A stretch of 7,886 nucleotides of DNA from Nannocystaceae bacterium (GCA_016763875.1 JAESSZ010000132.1:1-7886); one strand, 5' to 3'; shown: positions 1 to 7,091, numbered from the stretch's first letter. A program made the numbers and translations. The notes: generated by a model not told the origin, from the letters alone.

Positions 1-1014
1 GAGAGCGGTGCTGGCGACAACGCGAGCGCGGCAACCACTCCCACCCCTGATCCGGGATCGAGCGGAACCGCGAGCACAGCCGAGCCGACGACGGTCGCTG
101 ACTCGACAGCCACCGCCGCCTCAACCGGATCCGAGTCAAGCGACGGCGGGGGCAAACCCCAGACTGGTGTCGTCCGGTTCATCGCTATGGGCGATGGCGG
201 CGAGGGCAACGATCACCAGTACGCGGTCGCTGCTGTGGCCGAACAAGTCTGCGAAGAGCGAGGCTGCGAGTTCGCGCTGTACCTGGGCGACAACTTCTAC
301 GACAGCGGCGTGACGTCGGTGCTGGACACTCAGTTCACCGACAAGTTCGAGATGCCGTACGCCGATCTCGACTTCCCGTTTTACATCGCGCTGGGCAACC
401 ACGACTACGATCTGCTCGGCAACGCATGGTGGAAGGCCAGCTACCAGATCGCCTACACCCTCTACAGCGACAAGTGGACGATGCCCAGCGAGTACTACTC
501 GTTCGAGGCCGCCCATGTGACGTTCATCGGCTTGGATACCGCGCGCCTGTTTTGGAACCACGAGGTCAGCGAGCAGCGGGACTTCCTCCAGGACGTTGTG
601 GCGACCAACAAGAGTCGCTTCACTGTCGCCTTTGGACATCACCCGTACATCTCCAACGGTGAACACGGCAATGCCGGGAACTACGAGGGGTTCCCGCTTC
701 CCATCATCGGTGGCCAAGACGTCAAAGATTTCTTCGACGACGAGATCTGCGGGCAGGTCACGGTCTATATCTGCGGCCACGACCACACGCGCCAGTGGTT
801 CCCCACGACTTGCGGCACGGAGTTCTTGGTCGCTGGCGCAGCGGCCAAGACGACGGACTTCGTGCACCGAGACGACAACCCCGAGCCCTATTTCGAAGAC
901 GACACGACCCCCGGGTTTGCGTGGATCGAGATCGCGGACGAATCGATGACCGTCGCCTGGTACGACGAAACGGGCGTGATGAACTACGAAAACACGATCG
1001 TTCTGCCCGAGTAG
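1..1014 (+). CDS. Secreted tartrate-resistant-type (purple) acid phosphatase, 5' end outside window
   Basis: Predicted dinuclear-metal phosphomonoesterase of the calcineurin-like superfamily, closest in pattern to animal TRAP/ACP5. The frame is open from base 1, so the gene starts upstream. The first ~58 visible residues are a Ser/Thr/Gly/Ala-rich linker, typical of what follows a lipoprotein or signal peptide in myxobacteria. The catalytic domain then runs to the stop. All seven metal ligands of the TRAP family can be placed (window residue numbers): Asp65 in GDGG, Asp97 and Tyr100 in LGDNFY, Asn133 in GNHDYD, His213 in GHHPY, and His260 and His262 in CGHDH. GNAWWKASYQIAYT and the W-x-M-P-x-x-YY stretch also match the TRAP pattern (GN..AQIAY, W..P..Y). 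The segment between LDTA and GHHP is short, so the exposed regulatory loop of mammalian TRAP seems absent. An internal ATG at 187 lies inside the first metal motif and is not the start. Substrate is unknown; extracytoplasmic location is inferred from the linker. Confidence 0.88.
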   Translation, partial: ESGAGDNASAATTPTPDPGSSGTASTAEPTTVADSTATAASTGSESSDGGGKPQTGVVRFIAMGDGGEGNDHQYAVAAVAEQVCEERGCEFALYLGDNFYDSGVTSVLDTQFTDKFEMPYADLDFPFYIALGNHDYDLLGNAWWKASYQIAYTLYSDKWTMPSEYYSFEAAHVTFIGLDTARLFWNHEVSEQRDFLQDVVATNKSRFTVAFGHHPYISNGEHGNAGNYEGFPLPIIGGQDVKDFFDDEICGQVTVYICGHDHTRQWFPTTCGTEFLVAGAAAKTTDFVHRDDNPEPYFEDDTTPGFAWIEIADESMTVAWYDETGVMNYENTIVLPE

Positions 1015-1116
1015 TGCGGGCGCACGCTTGGGTCGTGGGCGCAGATGCGCGCGGTCTTCACGCGATGTCAGTGGCGGGTGAGTGGTCGAACTGCGCACGG
1101 GGGGCACTACCGGGAT

Positions 1117-1743
1117 GTGTGTATCGATAGGCTTCTAGGACTGGGGTTGGGGTTGCTGACGATTCTCAGCGGCTGTGTCGATGTCGACACGGAGTCGCCT
1201 TTGCTCGTGTTTTCGGGGGAAGTCCTGGACCCCGCGTCCGATGAGGCCGAGTTCGCGCTCGCCGCGAGTCCGACTTTCGAAACCGAAATCTCCTACATTG
1301 ATGGCGCAACAGTGGCGGTGCTCGCGGGGGTCGCTACCGTTTCGGCGCTTCAACGCGTTAGCCTGGGCGAAGACCCCGTTGGAGTCTGCGGTGCCGTCGG
1401 CGTCGTCTTTCGCAATGACGACGGCGACGTCGAACTGAGCATTCCTGGGAGAGTGTCCTGGGAAGTCGAGGTTCGCGAGGTGAGCCTTGGGATGTCCGTC
1501 GGACTCATTCCCCTCGCGGACATTGCGTCGTCCACGCTGCCGGAGGCCCCCTCAGGGTGGACCGTGGCCGGCGTCCGCGTCACTGCCGAGACGGAGACGT
1601 CAGTCCTGGTGGAGTCGTGGATGGTGCGGGACGACTGCGATTTGGTGGGGAACTGCCACGAGACCGCGTTTACGCCGTTGGCGTCCCTTGCCGCGCGCCC
1701 TTACTCCGAGTTCGACGGTGATGAGGGATGGAACTGCGACTGA
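1117..1743 (+). CDS. Uncharacterised lipoprotein, Cys-containing
   Basis: I do not recognise this 208-residue protein. The GTG at 1117 is preferred as start because it places a compact signal peptide at the N-terminus: Asp4-Arg5, then a Leu/Gly-rich core and the lipobox LSGC with the acylated Cys at residue 20. The longer in-frame reading from ATG 1045 would add 24 polar residues before the signal core, which is unlike a signal peptide. The only Shine-Dalgarno-like sequence is a G run near 1101-1104, so the start is not certain. The mature part is acidic and mostly beta-like (alternating hydrophobic residues), with single cysteines in VGVCGAV, DDCDLVGNC (two) and the terminal WNCD, possibly forming disulfides. 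It lies 102 bp after the acid phosphatase on the same strand and could be co-transcribed. Its 3' end is 28 bp from the convergent acs gene. It is probably an outer-membrane or periplasmic lipoprotein; no function is proposed. Confidence 0.72.
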   Translation: MCIDRLLGLGLGLLTILSGCVDVDTESPLLVFSGEVLDPASDEAEFALAASPTFETEISYIDGATVAVLAGVATVSALQRVSLGEDPVGVCGAVGVVFRNDDGDVELSIPGRVSWEVEVREVSLGMSVGLIPLADIASSTLPEAPSGWTVAGVRVTAETETSVLVESWMVRDDCDLVGNCHETAFTPLASLAARPYSEFDGDEGWNCD

Positions 1744-1771
1744 CGAACACCGGACGCCTTCGCGCCGATAC

Positions 1772-3715
1772 TTACGACTCGTCGCTGCGCAGGCTCGCCA
1801 ACACAGAGATGTCCTCGAGCGTCGTGACGTCCCCCGTCGGCGTTTGACCCGCAGCCAACTCCCGGAGTAGGCGCCGCATGATCTTTCCGCTGCGGGTTTT
1901 GGGTAGGGCATCGGCGAAACGAATCGAGTCCGGCCGCGCGAACTTTCCGATCTCGCGGGCGACTTGCTCGGACAACGCGGCGTTGAGCTCAGGGGAGGGC
2001 TTGGCGCTGCTTTTGAGCGTGACGAAGGCGACAAGGGCTTGGCCCTTGAGTTCGTCCGGGCGTGCGACCACGGCGGCCTCCGCGACCGCCTCGTGGGCCA
2101 CCAGACAACTCTCCAACTCCGCGGTGCCCAGCCTGTGACCGGCAACGTTGACTACGTCGTCGACGCGGCCCATGACCCAGAAGTACCCGTCTTCGTCGTA
2201 GCGTGCCCCGTCGCCTGTGAAGTACTTGCCCTCGAAGCGCGAGAAGTACGTTTCCTTGAAGCGCTGGTCGTCACCCCAGATCGTGCGCATCATCGCTGGC
2301 CACGGCTTGTCGATGACGAGGTAGCCGCCTTCGTTCGTGTCGGCCTCGGTGCCGTCGTCTCGTAGGACCTTGGGGCTGATGCCGAAGAAGGGCAGGGTGC
2401 ACGAGCCCGGTTTTGCGGCGACGGCACCGGGAATCGGCGTCATCATGATGCCGCCGGTTTCAGTCTGCCACCACGTATCGACGATTGGGCAGCGACCGCC
2501 ACCGATCATGTCGCGGTACCAGATCCACGCTTCGGGATTGATGGGCTCGCCCACGGTACCCAGCAGGCGCAGAGACGACAGGTCGTGTTTGGTGACGTGC
2601 TCATCGCCCCACTTGATGAACGCCCGAATCGCGGTAGGGGCCGTGTAGAAGATCGTCACCTTGTGTTTGGCGATCATTTCCCAGAAACGATCGGGACCAG
2701 GATGGTTCGGCGCGCCCTCGTACATCAGTACCTGGGTGCCGTTGGCGAGCGGCCCGTACACGATGTAGCTGTGACCGGTCACCCAACCGACATCGGCGGT
2801 GCACCAGTAGACGTCGTCGGGTCGCATGTCGAAGACGTACTTGGTCGTCGTGTGCGCGTAGACCATGTACCCGCCCGTGGTGTGCAGCACGCCTTTGGGC
2901 TTCCCGGTGGTGCCGGACGTATAGAGGATGAACAGCGGGTGCTCTGCATCGAGCGCGGGCGCCTCGTGTTCGGCAGAAGCACCGTCGAGGACCGCGGCCC
3001 ACTCGAGGTCGCGCCCTTCCTTCATGGTGATGTCGTTGTTGGTGCGGCGCAGGACGATTGTCCGCACGACCCCCGGGCAGCTCTCGCATGCCTGGTCGAC
3101 CTGAGCTTTTAGCGGCACGACCTTGCCGCGACGCCACGCCCCGTCTTGCGTCAGGATCGTTGTTGCGCCCGCGTCCAGGACACGGTCCCGCACCGCTTCG
3201 GCGGCAAAGCCCCCGAAGATGACGCTGTGGATCGCGCCGATCCGGGCGCACGCGAGCATGGCGATGGCGGCTTCGGGCACCATGCCCATGTAAATGATGA
3301 CGCGGTCGCCTTTCTTCACGCCGCTGTCCAGAAGGCCGTTGGACAGCTTGCAGACCTCGGCCAGAAGCTCGGCGTAGGTAAGCGTGCGGGTGTCGCCCGG
3401 CTCGCCTTCGAAGATGAGGGCCGTGCGGTCACCATTGCCCGCAAGCACGTGGCGGTCGAGGCAGTTGTAAGCGAGGTTTGTGGTCCCACCGAGGAACCAC
3501 TTCGCAAACGGCGGATCCCACTGGCTTATCGTGGTGGGCTTGGTGAACCAGTGCAGTTCTTCGGCGCGTTCGGCCCAAAACGCGTCCGGGTCCTCGATGC
3601 TTTGCGCGTAGAGCTTGTCGTAGGCTTCGCGGGAGCCGATCTTGGCTTTCGCGGCGAACTCCGCCGGTGGTTCGAAAACGCGAGACTCCGTGGACACGCT
3701 CTTGATCGACGACAT
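1772..3715 (-). CDS. acs: Acetyl-CoA synthetase, AMP-forming (EC 6.2.1.1)
   Basis: Cytoplasmic enzyme that activates acetate to acetyl-CoA through an acetyl-AMP intermediate, allowing growth on or scavenging of acetate. It is full length (647 residues from this start; the family is about 650) and has every core motif in order: the N-terminal AFW-type cap (DPDAFWAERAEELHW), the phosphate-binding loop YTSGTTGKPKG at 265-275, TWWQTETGG with the acetate-pocket Trp at 416, YFTGDGA near 498-504, the hinge GRVDDVVNVAGHR, and the C-terminal PKTRSGKIMRR. Lys611 in that last motif is the residue acetylated and controlled by Pat/CobB-type systems in enterobacteria. An upstream in-frame ATG at 3730 adds five residues. 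I chose 3715 because AGGA lies five bases before it, while 3730 has no Shine-Dalgarno and abuts a direct repeat. The gene stands alone, divergent from the lipoprotein/M23 pair and convergent with the lipoprotein ending at 1743. Confidence 0.97.
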   Translation of the reverse strand: MSSIKSVSTESRVFEPPAEFAAKAKIGSREAYDKLYAQSIEDPDAFWAERAEELHWFTKPTTISQWDPPFAKWFLGGTTNLAYNCLDRHVLAGNGDRTALIFEGEPGDTRTLTYAELLAEVCKLSNGLLDSGVKKGDRVIIYMGMVPEAAIAMLACARIGAIHSVIFGGFAAEAVRDRVLDAGATTILTQDGAWRRGKVVPLKAQVDQACESCPGVVRTIVLRRTNNDITMKEGRDLEWAAVLDGASAEHEAPALDAEHPLFILYTSGTTGKPKGVLHTTGGYMVYAHTTTKYVFDMRPDDVYWCTADVGWVTGHSYIVYGPLANGTQVLMYEGAPNHPGPDRFWEMIAKHKVTIFYTAPTAIRAFIKWGDEHVTKHDLSSLRLLGTVGEPINPEAWIWYRDMIGGGRCPIVDTWWQTETGGIMMTPIPGAVAAKPGSCTLPFFGISPKVLRDDGTEADTNEGGYLVIDKPWPAMMRTIWGDDQRFKETYFSRFEGKYFTGDGARYDEDGYFWVMGRVDDVVNVAGHRLGTAELESCLVAHEAVAEAAVVARPDELKGQALVAFVTLKSSAKPSPELNAALSEQVAREIGKFARPDSIRFADALPKTRSGKIMRRLLRELAAGQTPTGDVTTLEDISVLASLRSDES

Positions 3716-3735
3716 CGGAGTCCTGGACATACCAC

Positions 3736-3760
3736 GTTCGGCTACCTTGGTTCGGCTACC
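3736..3760 (-). repeat. Two 11-bp direct repeats just upstream of acs
   Basis: On the acs coding strand GGTAGCCGAAC occurs twice, separated by CAA (period 14 bp). The second copy ends 5 bp before the ATG at 3730 and 20 bp before the preferred start at 3715. A tandem site this close to the start could be an operator or an element affecting translation, but it could also be a small tandem duplication with no role. The copies also encode an out-of-use mini-reading frame: the ATG at 3763 runs six codons to a TAG inside the second copy, which shows that acs cannot start further upstream in that frame. Confidence 0.5.
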
Positions 3761-3829
3761 ATATGCTTCGGGAAACGCGCGCCGACGGGGTCGAGGGAAC
3801 CCTGGGCCCTAGATTCCTACTTGAGTGGC

Positions 3830-4510
3830 ATGCTCTGCTTTGGCATGCCTTGTCCGCGACGATCGGTACGAGAAACGCTCGCGGTGGTGGTGGGTGTTGT
3901 TGTTGGTGCTTTTTCGGCGGGTGGGTGTGACGCCAACCCAACGGCCGAGCCCGACGAATCTCGTTCGCGCACAGCACCCGTCGCTGGTCCCGAGGAACTC
4001 ACGCCTCTGCCGCCGTCGCGAGGCCGCGTTCTTGGCGGACAAACGGTGTCGCGCATCGTCGCCTGGCCCGACTCAACGACGCGGAACACCACCGCCTACG
4101 AAAGCCTCGATACCGCGGCACGCCGCAACGTCGACGATGCGCCCGTACCCGTGCTCGTGCCGGATGATCCTAAGCTTCTCGCGTCTGCGATCGTGACCAC
4201 GGGGACGCACTGGGCGGCGGTCGCGACGGCCGCCGCGGGCCAACACGTCAGTATCCAGATGAGCGGACAGGCCAAGGTCTACCCTCACATCAAGGCCGCC
4301 CAAGGCACTTACGAGGTTCGAGGGCACGCCGCCTTTGTGACGCACAACGAAGGGGTGTGGGTGGCTTCCTGGATCGAGAACGGCGTGGCCTACAACATCG
4401 AACTGGAATGCGCCGACCTCAAGGACGTAGCGTGCCAGGACAGCGCCGCGGTGGTGGCTCTGGCGGAAACGCTGAGATTTGTCGGCGGTCGCGGTGAGGT
4501 GCAGCAATGA
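3830..4510 (+). CDS. Uncharacterised lipoprotein paired with an M23 peptidase
   Basis: A 226-residue predicted lipoprotein that I cannot assign to a named family. ATG 3830 and ATG 3845 are both possible starts, and neither has a strong ribosome site. Both give an Arg-rich n-region (CPRRSVRE), a Val/Gly/Ala hydrophobic core and a lipobox-like SAGGC, with Cys at residue 33 (28 from the second ATG). The longer open frame before 3830 is only the antisense of acs. After the Cys comes an acidic, Pro/Ser-rich linker, then a segment around VLGGQTVSRIV, then a C-terminal domain from about residue 105. There, PVPVLVPDD, a Gly/Val beta-rich stretch, GVWVASWIENGVAYNIELEC and a cysteine pair (194 and 202) suggest a small beta domain with a disulfide. 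The strand pattern of a-x-W-x-x-x-G-x-x-Y is loosely like DUF4367-type domains, which is weak inference. Its stop overlaps the peptidase start by ATGA, so the two products are probably made together and act in the envelope. Confidence 0.78.
   Translation: MLCFGMPCPRRSVRETLAVVVGVVVGAFSAGGCDANPTAEPDESRSRTAPVAGPEELTPLPPSRGRVLGGQTVSRIVAWPDSTTRNTTAYESLDTAARRNVDDAPVPVLVPDDPKLLASAIVTTGTHWAAVATAAAGQHVSIQMSGQAKVYPHIKAAQGTYEVRGHAAFVTHNEGVWVASWIENGVAYNIELECADLKDVACQDSAAVVALAETLRFVGGRGEVQQ
4496..4510 (+). promoter_or_regulatory. Shine-Dalgarno and ATGA translational-coupling junction
   Basis: GAGG at 4496-4499 sits seven bases before the peptidase ATG at 4507. The TGA of the upstream lipoprotein (4508-4510) shares bases with that ATG as ATGA. 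This geometry fixes the peptidase start and is the classic arrangement for terminating ribosomes to re-initiate on the next gene. Confidence 0.75.
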
Positions 4511-6171
4511 ACCGCGTACGGCTAGCTGGGCTGTTGGCGCTGCTTCCTGCCACCGCATTGGCGGGAGGGCCCGAGCCCTTTGAGTACGAGCCGGTCGGAT
4601 CGCTGCTCGACGGATCGGGCGAGGGAGCGGTTGATGACACGGTCTACGCGCCGGGCATGCGCTTCCCAATGGAAGACGGGCCTGCGTTCGCGAACTCGCA
4701 GGTGTACATGCATGGCGGCTATCTGGGCCCAGGCGGTGGCCAGTGTGATGCAGAAAACTACGCGTATCCGTGGCGCGACAACTACTGCGAGATCCGCTCG
4801 TGGGCCATGCCGTTGTGTCCCGCGGGCCAGGGACATCAGGGCCAGGATATTCGTCCCGCGACGTGTGACGACGGGGTGCACTGGAACGTGTCGACGACCG
4901 ACGGCACGGTGACCAACATCGGCAGCTATTCGGTGTACGTCACCGCTGCTGATGGCACGCGTTTCGATTGGCTGCACGGCACAGGCAACGTCGTGGCCTC
5001 GGGGCAAACCGTCTCGCGAGGTGAGCGTATCAATCGAGTCTCCAACGAGTTCGGTACGGCGGCGACGACGATTCACACCCACTTCAATCTCAAGCAGGAC
5101 GTGGCGGGGATCGGCTTTGTGTTCGTATCGCCGTACACGAGCCTCGTGGCGAGCTACCAGGAGCTGTTCGGCCTGGTCGGGGCCGGCGATGGTGCGATCG
5201 AGAGCACCGACTGCGCGGCGATCGAAGGCTGGGCGTGGGACGACAGCAACCCCGATATCGCGGTCGACGTTCAGCTGGTGTTTGGCGGTCCGCTGGACGG
5301 GGCCAACCCGGTGGTCCAAGTGACCGCAGATCGCAATCGTCAGGATCTGTGCGAGACGCTCGGTTCTTGCGAGCACGGGTTCTCCGTCGAGGCGCCGCTA
5401 TCGTTGCGGGACGGCCAGGCGCACCCGATTCACGCCTATGCGGTCCAGGGCGGACGCACGGCGAACGAGCTTGAGTCCAGTCCGTTGTTGTTCCAGTGCG
5501 AGGCGCCTGCGGTCCCTCCGGGTGTGCGTCGTCAGATCTCGAGCCCAGAGATCGTGAGCGCTTGGAACATCGAGCCATTTTGGGATGTCGCCACGGTCGA
5601 CGACGCGAGGATCGCCGCGATCGATGTGGACCGCGATTTTCCCCAGCAGCCAGTGCTGGTCCTCAGCGATGCCGATGAGGGCACGGTGTGGCTCATGGAT
5701 CCCGGGTACCGTCGACTGATGGGCAGCGAAGACGTGGCCGCAGCGTGGGGGCTGTCGCTCTCGGATGCCGAGGTGTGGCCTGCGTCCGTGCTTGACGACG
5801 TGCCTATCGGTACGCCGGTCCGCGCGGCACGGTTCTTGTTACGAGGCAGTGACGGGATTCTCTACGCGATAGACGACGCCCAGTGCGCCTTGACCGAAGA
5901 CGGTCAGCTCGACCCAGACTGCAACGCGGGAGGCGATGAGACGGGCGGCGGCGGGGCTGAAGATGGCGGAGGGCCAAACGATGGCGATGCCGACGACGGT
6001 GTTGGTACCGTGGGTCCCGACACCGATGGCACCGGAGGTCCAAACGCCGACGGTTCCAGTGGCGATGATGGGTGCGGCTGTCGGTCTTCGTCTACGCCGA
6101 CGCCCGTGTGGGCTATGGCGCTTGTTGGGCTCGTGTTTATTCGGCGCGAACGTTTCTTCCCAGGCGGTTAG
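4507..6171 (+). CDS. Secreted M23-type zinc metallopeptidase with MYXO-CTERM-like anchor
   Basis: A 554-residue exported protein, probably a peptidoglycan endopeptidase of the LytM/lysostaphin type. Order of parts: a signal peptide (1-19, cleavage after ALA); an N-terminal extension with cysteines at 80, 94, 104 and 120; and an M23 domain with HQGQD (His110, Asp114 as zinc ligands), a WLHG at 154-158 in place of the usual Y-x-H-L, and HTH (His190 catalytic, His192 zinc). All catalytic ligands are present, so it should be active. Residues 236-331 form a module bracketed by Cys236 and Cys331, with CAAIEGWAWDD, CEHGF and LRDGQAHPIHAYA, which reads as a beta-sandwich domain. A third region around 350-460 (VWLMDPGYRRLMGS, then AAWGL) resembles a repeat seen in other exported proteins, but I cannot name it. 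A Gly/Asp-rich linker (~475-522) leads to GCGCR (Cys523, Cys525), about 13 hydrophobic residues and RRE, a MYXO-CTERM-like surface-sorting tail. Function on cell wall is inferred. Confidence 0.9.
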   Translation: MNRVRLAGLLALLPATALAGGPEPFEYEPVGSLLDGSGEGAVDDTVYAPGMRFPMEDGPAFANSQVYMHGGYLGPGGGQCDAENYAYPWRDNYCEIRSWAMPLCPAGQGHQGQDIRPATCDDGVHWNVSTTDGTVTNIGSYSVYVTAADGTRFDWLHGTGNVVASGQTVSRGERINRVSNEFGTAATTIHTHFNLKQDVAGIGFVFVSPYTSLVASYQELFGLVGAGDGAIESTDCAAIEGWAWDDSNPDIAVDVQLVFGGPLDGANPVVQVTADRNRQDLCETLGSCEHGFSVEAPLSLRDGQAHPIHAYAVQGGRTANELESSPLLFQCEAPAVPPGVRRQISSPEIVSAWNIEPFWDVATVDDARIAAIDVDRDFPQQPVLVLSDADEGTVWLMDPGYRRLMGSEDVAAAWGLSLSDAEVWPASVLDDVPIGTPVRAARFLLRGSDGILYAIDDAQCALTEDGQLDPDCNAGGDETGGGGAEDGGGPNDGDADDGVGTVGPDTDGTGGPNADGSSGDDGCGCRSSSTPTPVWAMALVGLVFIRRERFFPGG

Positions 6172-7037
6172 GGACGTGTAATCTCCGCTGCCGCGTCGTC
6201 CGCAGCGGTGGCGAAGAAGCTGGCGAGTTGTTCCGCGACTTCGGTGGGGCGGTCCTCCTGGAGAAAGTGCCCACAGCCCGCGAGAGCAGTCGTCTGCGCG
6301 TTGGGCAGCAGTTCCGCGACGCGGCGCATCGTGTCTGCGACCTTGGGCAGAATGCGGTCGTCCTCGCCGTACAGCAGACGTACCGGGATGGCCCCGAACT
6401 GATGCAGCCCCTCGCTGATCTCCCGGAATCGCTTGGGCCTGAGACCTTGCCCGGCCATCAGCAGTGCCTTGCGGGCACCAGCGTCGTTTTCGTAGGGCGC
6501 GGTGTACAGCGCGGCGACCTCGTCGGTGATGCGTGTCTTGTCGTTGACCCCGAAGAGCATCGACCATCGCACGCCGCGGGGGCTCGACAGCAGTCCCCGT
6601 ACGCCCGGGACGTAGGTCGAGAGCACAAAGGCCTTCACGGCCCACGACAACTCGGGAAAACACAGCGTGTTGAGCAACGCCAACTCGCGGATGCGGCCGG
6701 GGTTGTGCACGGCCCAGTACAGTCCGATGGGACCGCCAAGGTCGTGCACCACCAGTCCAAAGCGTTGGAGCCCGAGGGCGTCCGCAAAACCGTCGAGTAC
6801 CTTTGAGAAGAACCGGAACGAATAGCGCGTGTCCGTCGGTTTGTCCGATCGACCAAAGCCGGGCAGGTCAATCGCAATCGCTCGATGCGTCTTTCCGACC
6901 TGTGTCAGCACGGTGCGCCACAGCTCAGCGTTGGTCGGCCAGCCGTGAATGAAGACGACCGGCGGCCCTTCGCCGGCCTCCAGGTAGCTTATCTGCAGGC
7001 CGTTGCACTCGACCCGTCCTCGCGAGATCTCGACCAT
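6168..7037 (-). CDS. Alpha/beta hydrolase with Asp nucleophile (epoxide hydrolase/haloalkane dehalogenase-like)
   Basis: A 289-residue cytoplasmic alpha/beta-fold hydrolase of normal length for the family, with no signal peptide. Visible landmarks are the oxyanion motif HGWP at 31-34, the strand-loop DLPGFGRSDKP at 57-67, the nucleophile elbow VVHDLGG with Asp99, the acid in YGEDD (Asp227 most likely) and the catalytic His257 in GCGHFLQEDRP. An Asp rather than Ser nucleophile places it with epoxide hydrolases and haloalkane dehalogenases. The residue after Asp99 is Leu, where both families usually have Trp, and HGWP replaces the HGNP of many dehalogenases. The halide-binding site therefore looks incomplete and true dehalogenase activity is doubtful. 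Substrate is unknown. AAGAG at 7047-7051 lies nine bases before the ATG and is a modest ribosome site. The gene follows the Cys-rich lipoprotein by 54 bp on the same strand, and its stop codon overlaps that of the convergent peptidase. Confidence 0.9.
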   Translation of the reverse strand: MVEISRGRVECNGLQISYLEAGEGPPVVFIHGWPTNAELWRTVLTQVGKTHRAIAIDLPGFGRSDKPTDTRYSFRFFSKVLDGFADALGLQRFGLVVHDLGGPIGLYWAVHNPGRIRELALLNTLCFPELSWAVKAFVLSTYVPGVRGLLSSPRGVRWSMLFGVNDKTRITDEVAALYTAPYENDAGARKALLMAGQGLRPKRFREISEGLHQFGAIPVRLLYGEDDRILPKVADTMRRVAELLPNAQTTALAGCGHFLQEDRPTEVAEQLASFFATAADDAAAEITRP

Positions 7038-7091
7038 GATGCGCTGCTCTTGAGAGATTCGGTTCCCGGAGGACTGGCCAGCGAGGACGGA

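Noticed and set aside
136..1107. Long minus-strand open frame (323 codons) across the phosphatase
   Set aside because: It lies antisense to a gene with seven recognisable metal ligands. High G+C third-position bias opens antisense frames, and the product shows no family motifs.
1744..1771. Possible bidirectional terminator between the convergent lipoprotein and acs
   Set aside because: I find no stable stem with a T-tract in these 28 bases.
3146..3829. The 5' half of the open frame that ends at 4510
   Set aside because: It is antisense to acs, which is certain. The real lipoprotein starts at 3830 or 3845, where a signal peptide appears.
3826..3848. TGGCATGC occurring twice around the lipoprotein start, and a possible sigma-54 site (TGGCA..GC)
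   Set aside because: The GG-to-GC spacing is eight bases rather than ten, and the sequence overlaps the start codons, so a promoter there is not supported. The repeat is only 8 bp.
4522..5376. Minus-strand open frame of 284 codons within the M23 gene
   Set aside because: It is Arg-rich with no motifs, a shadow of the M23 catalytic region on the other strand.
5839..6663. Minus-strand open frame spanning the 3' ends of the peptidase and hydrolase
   Set aside because: It runs out of frame through both genes, and its Arg/Gly-rich composition is typical of a shadow frame.
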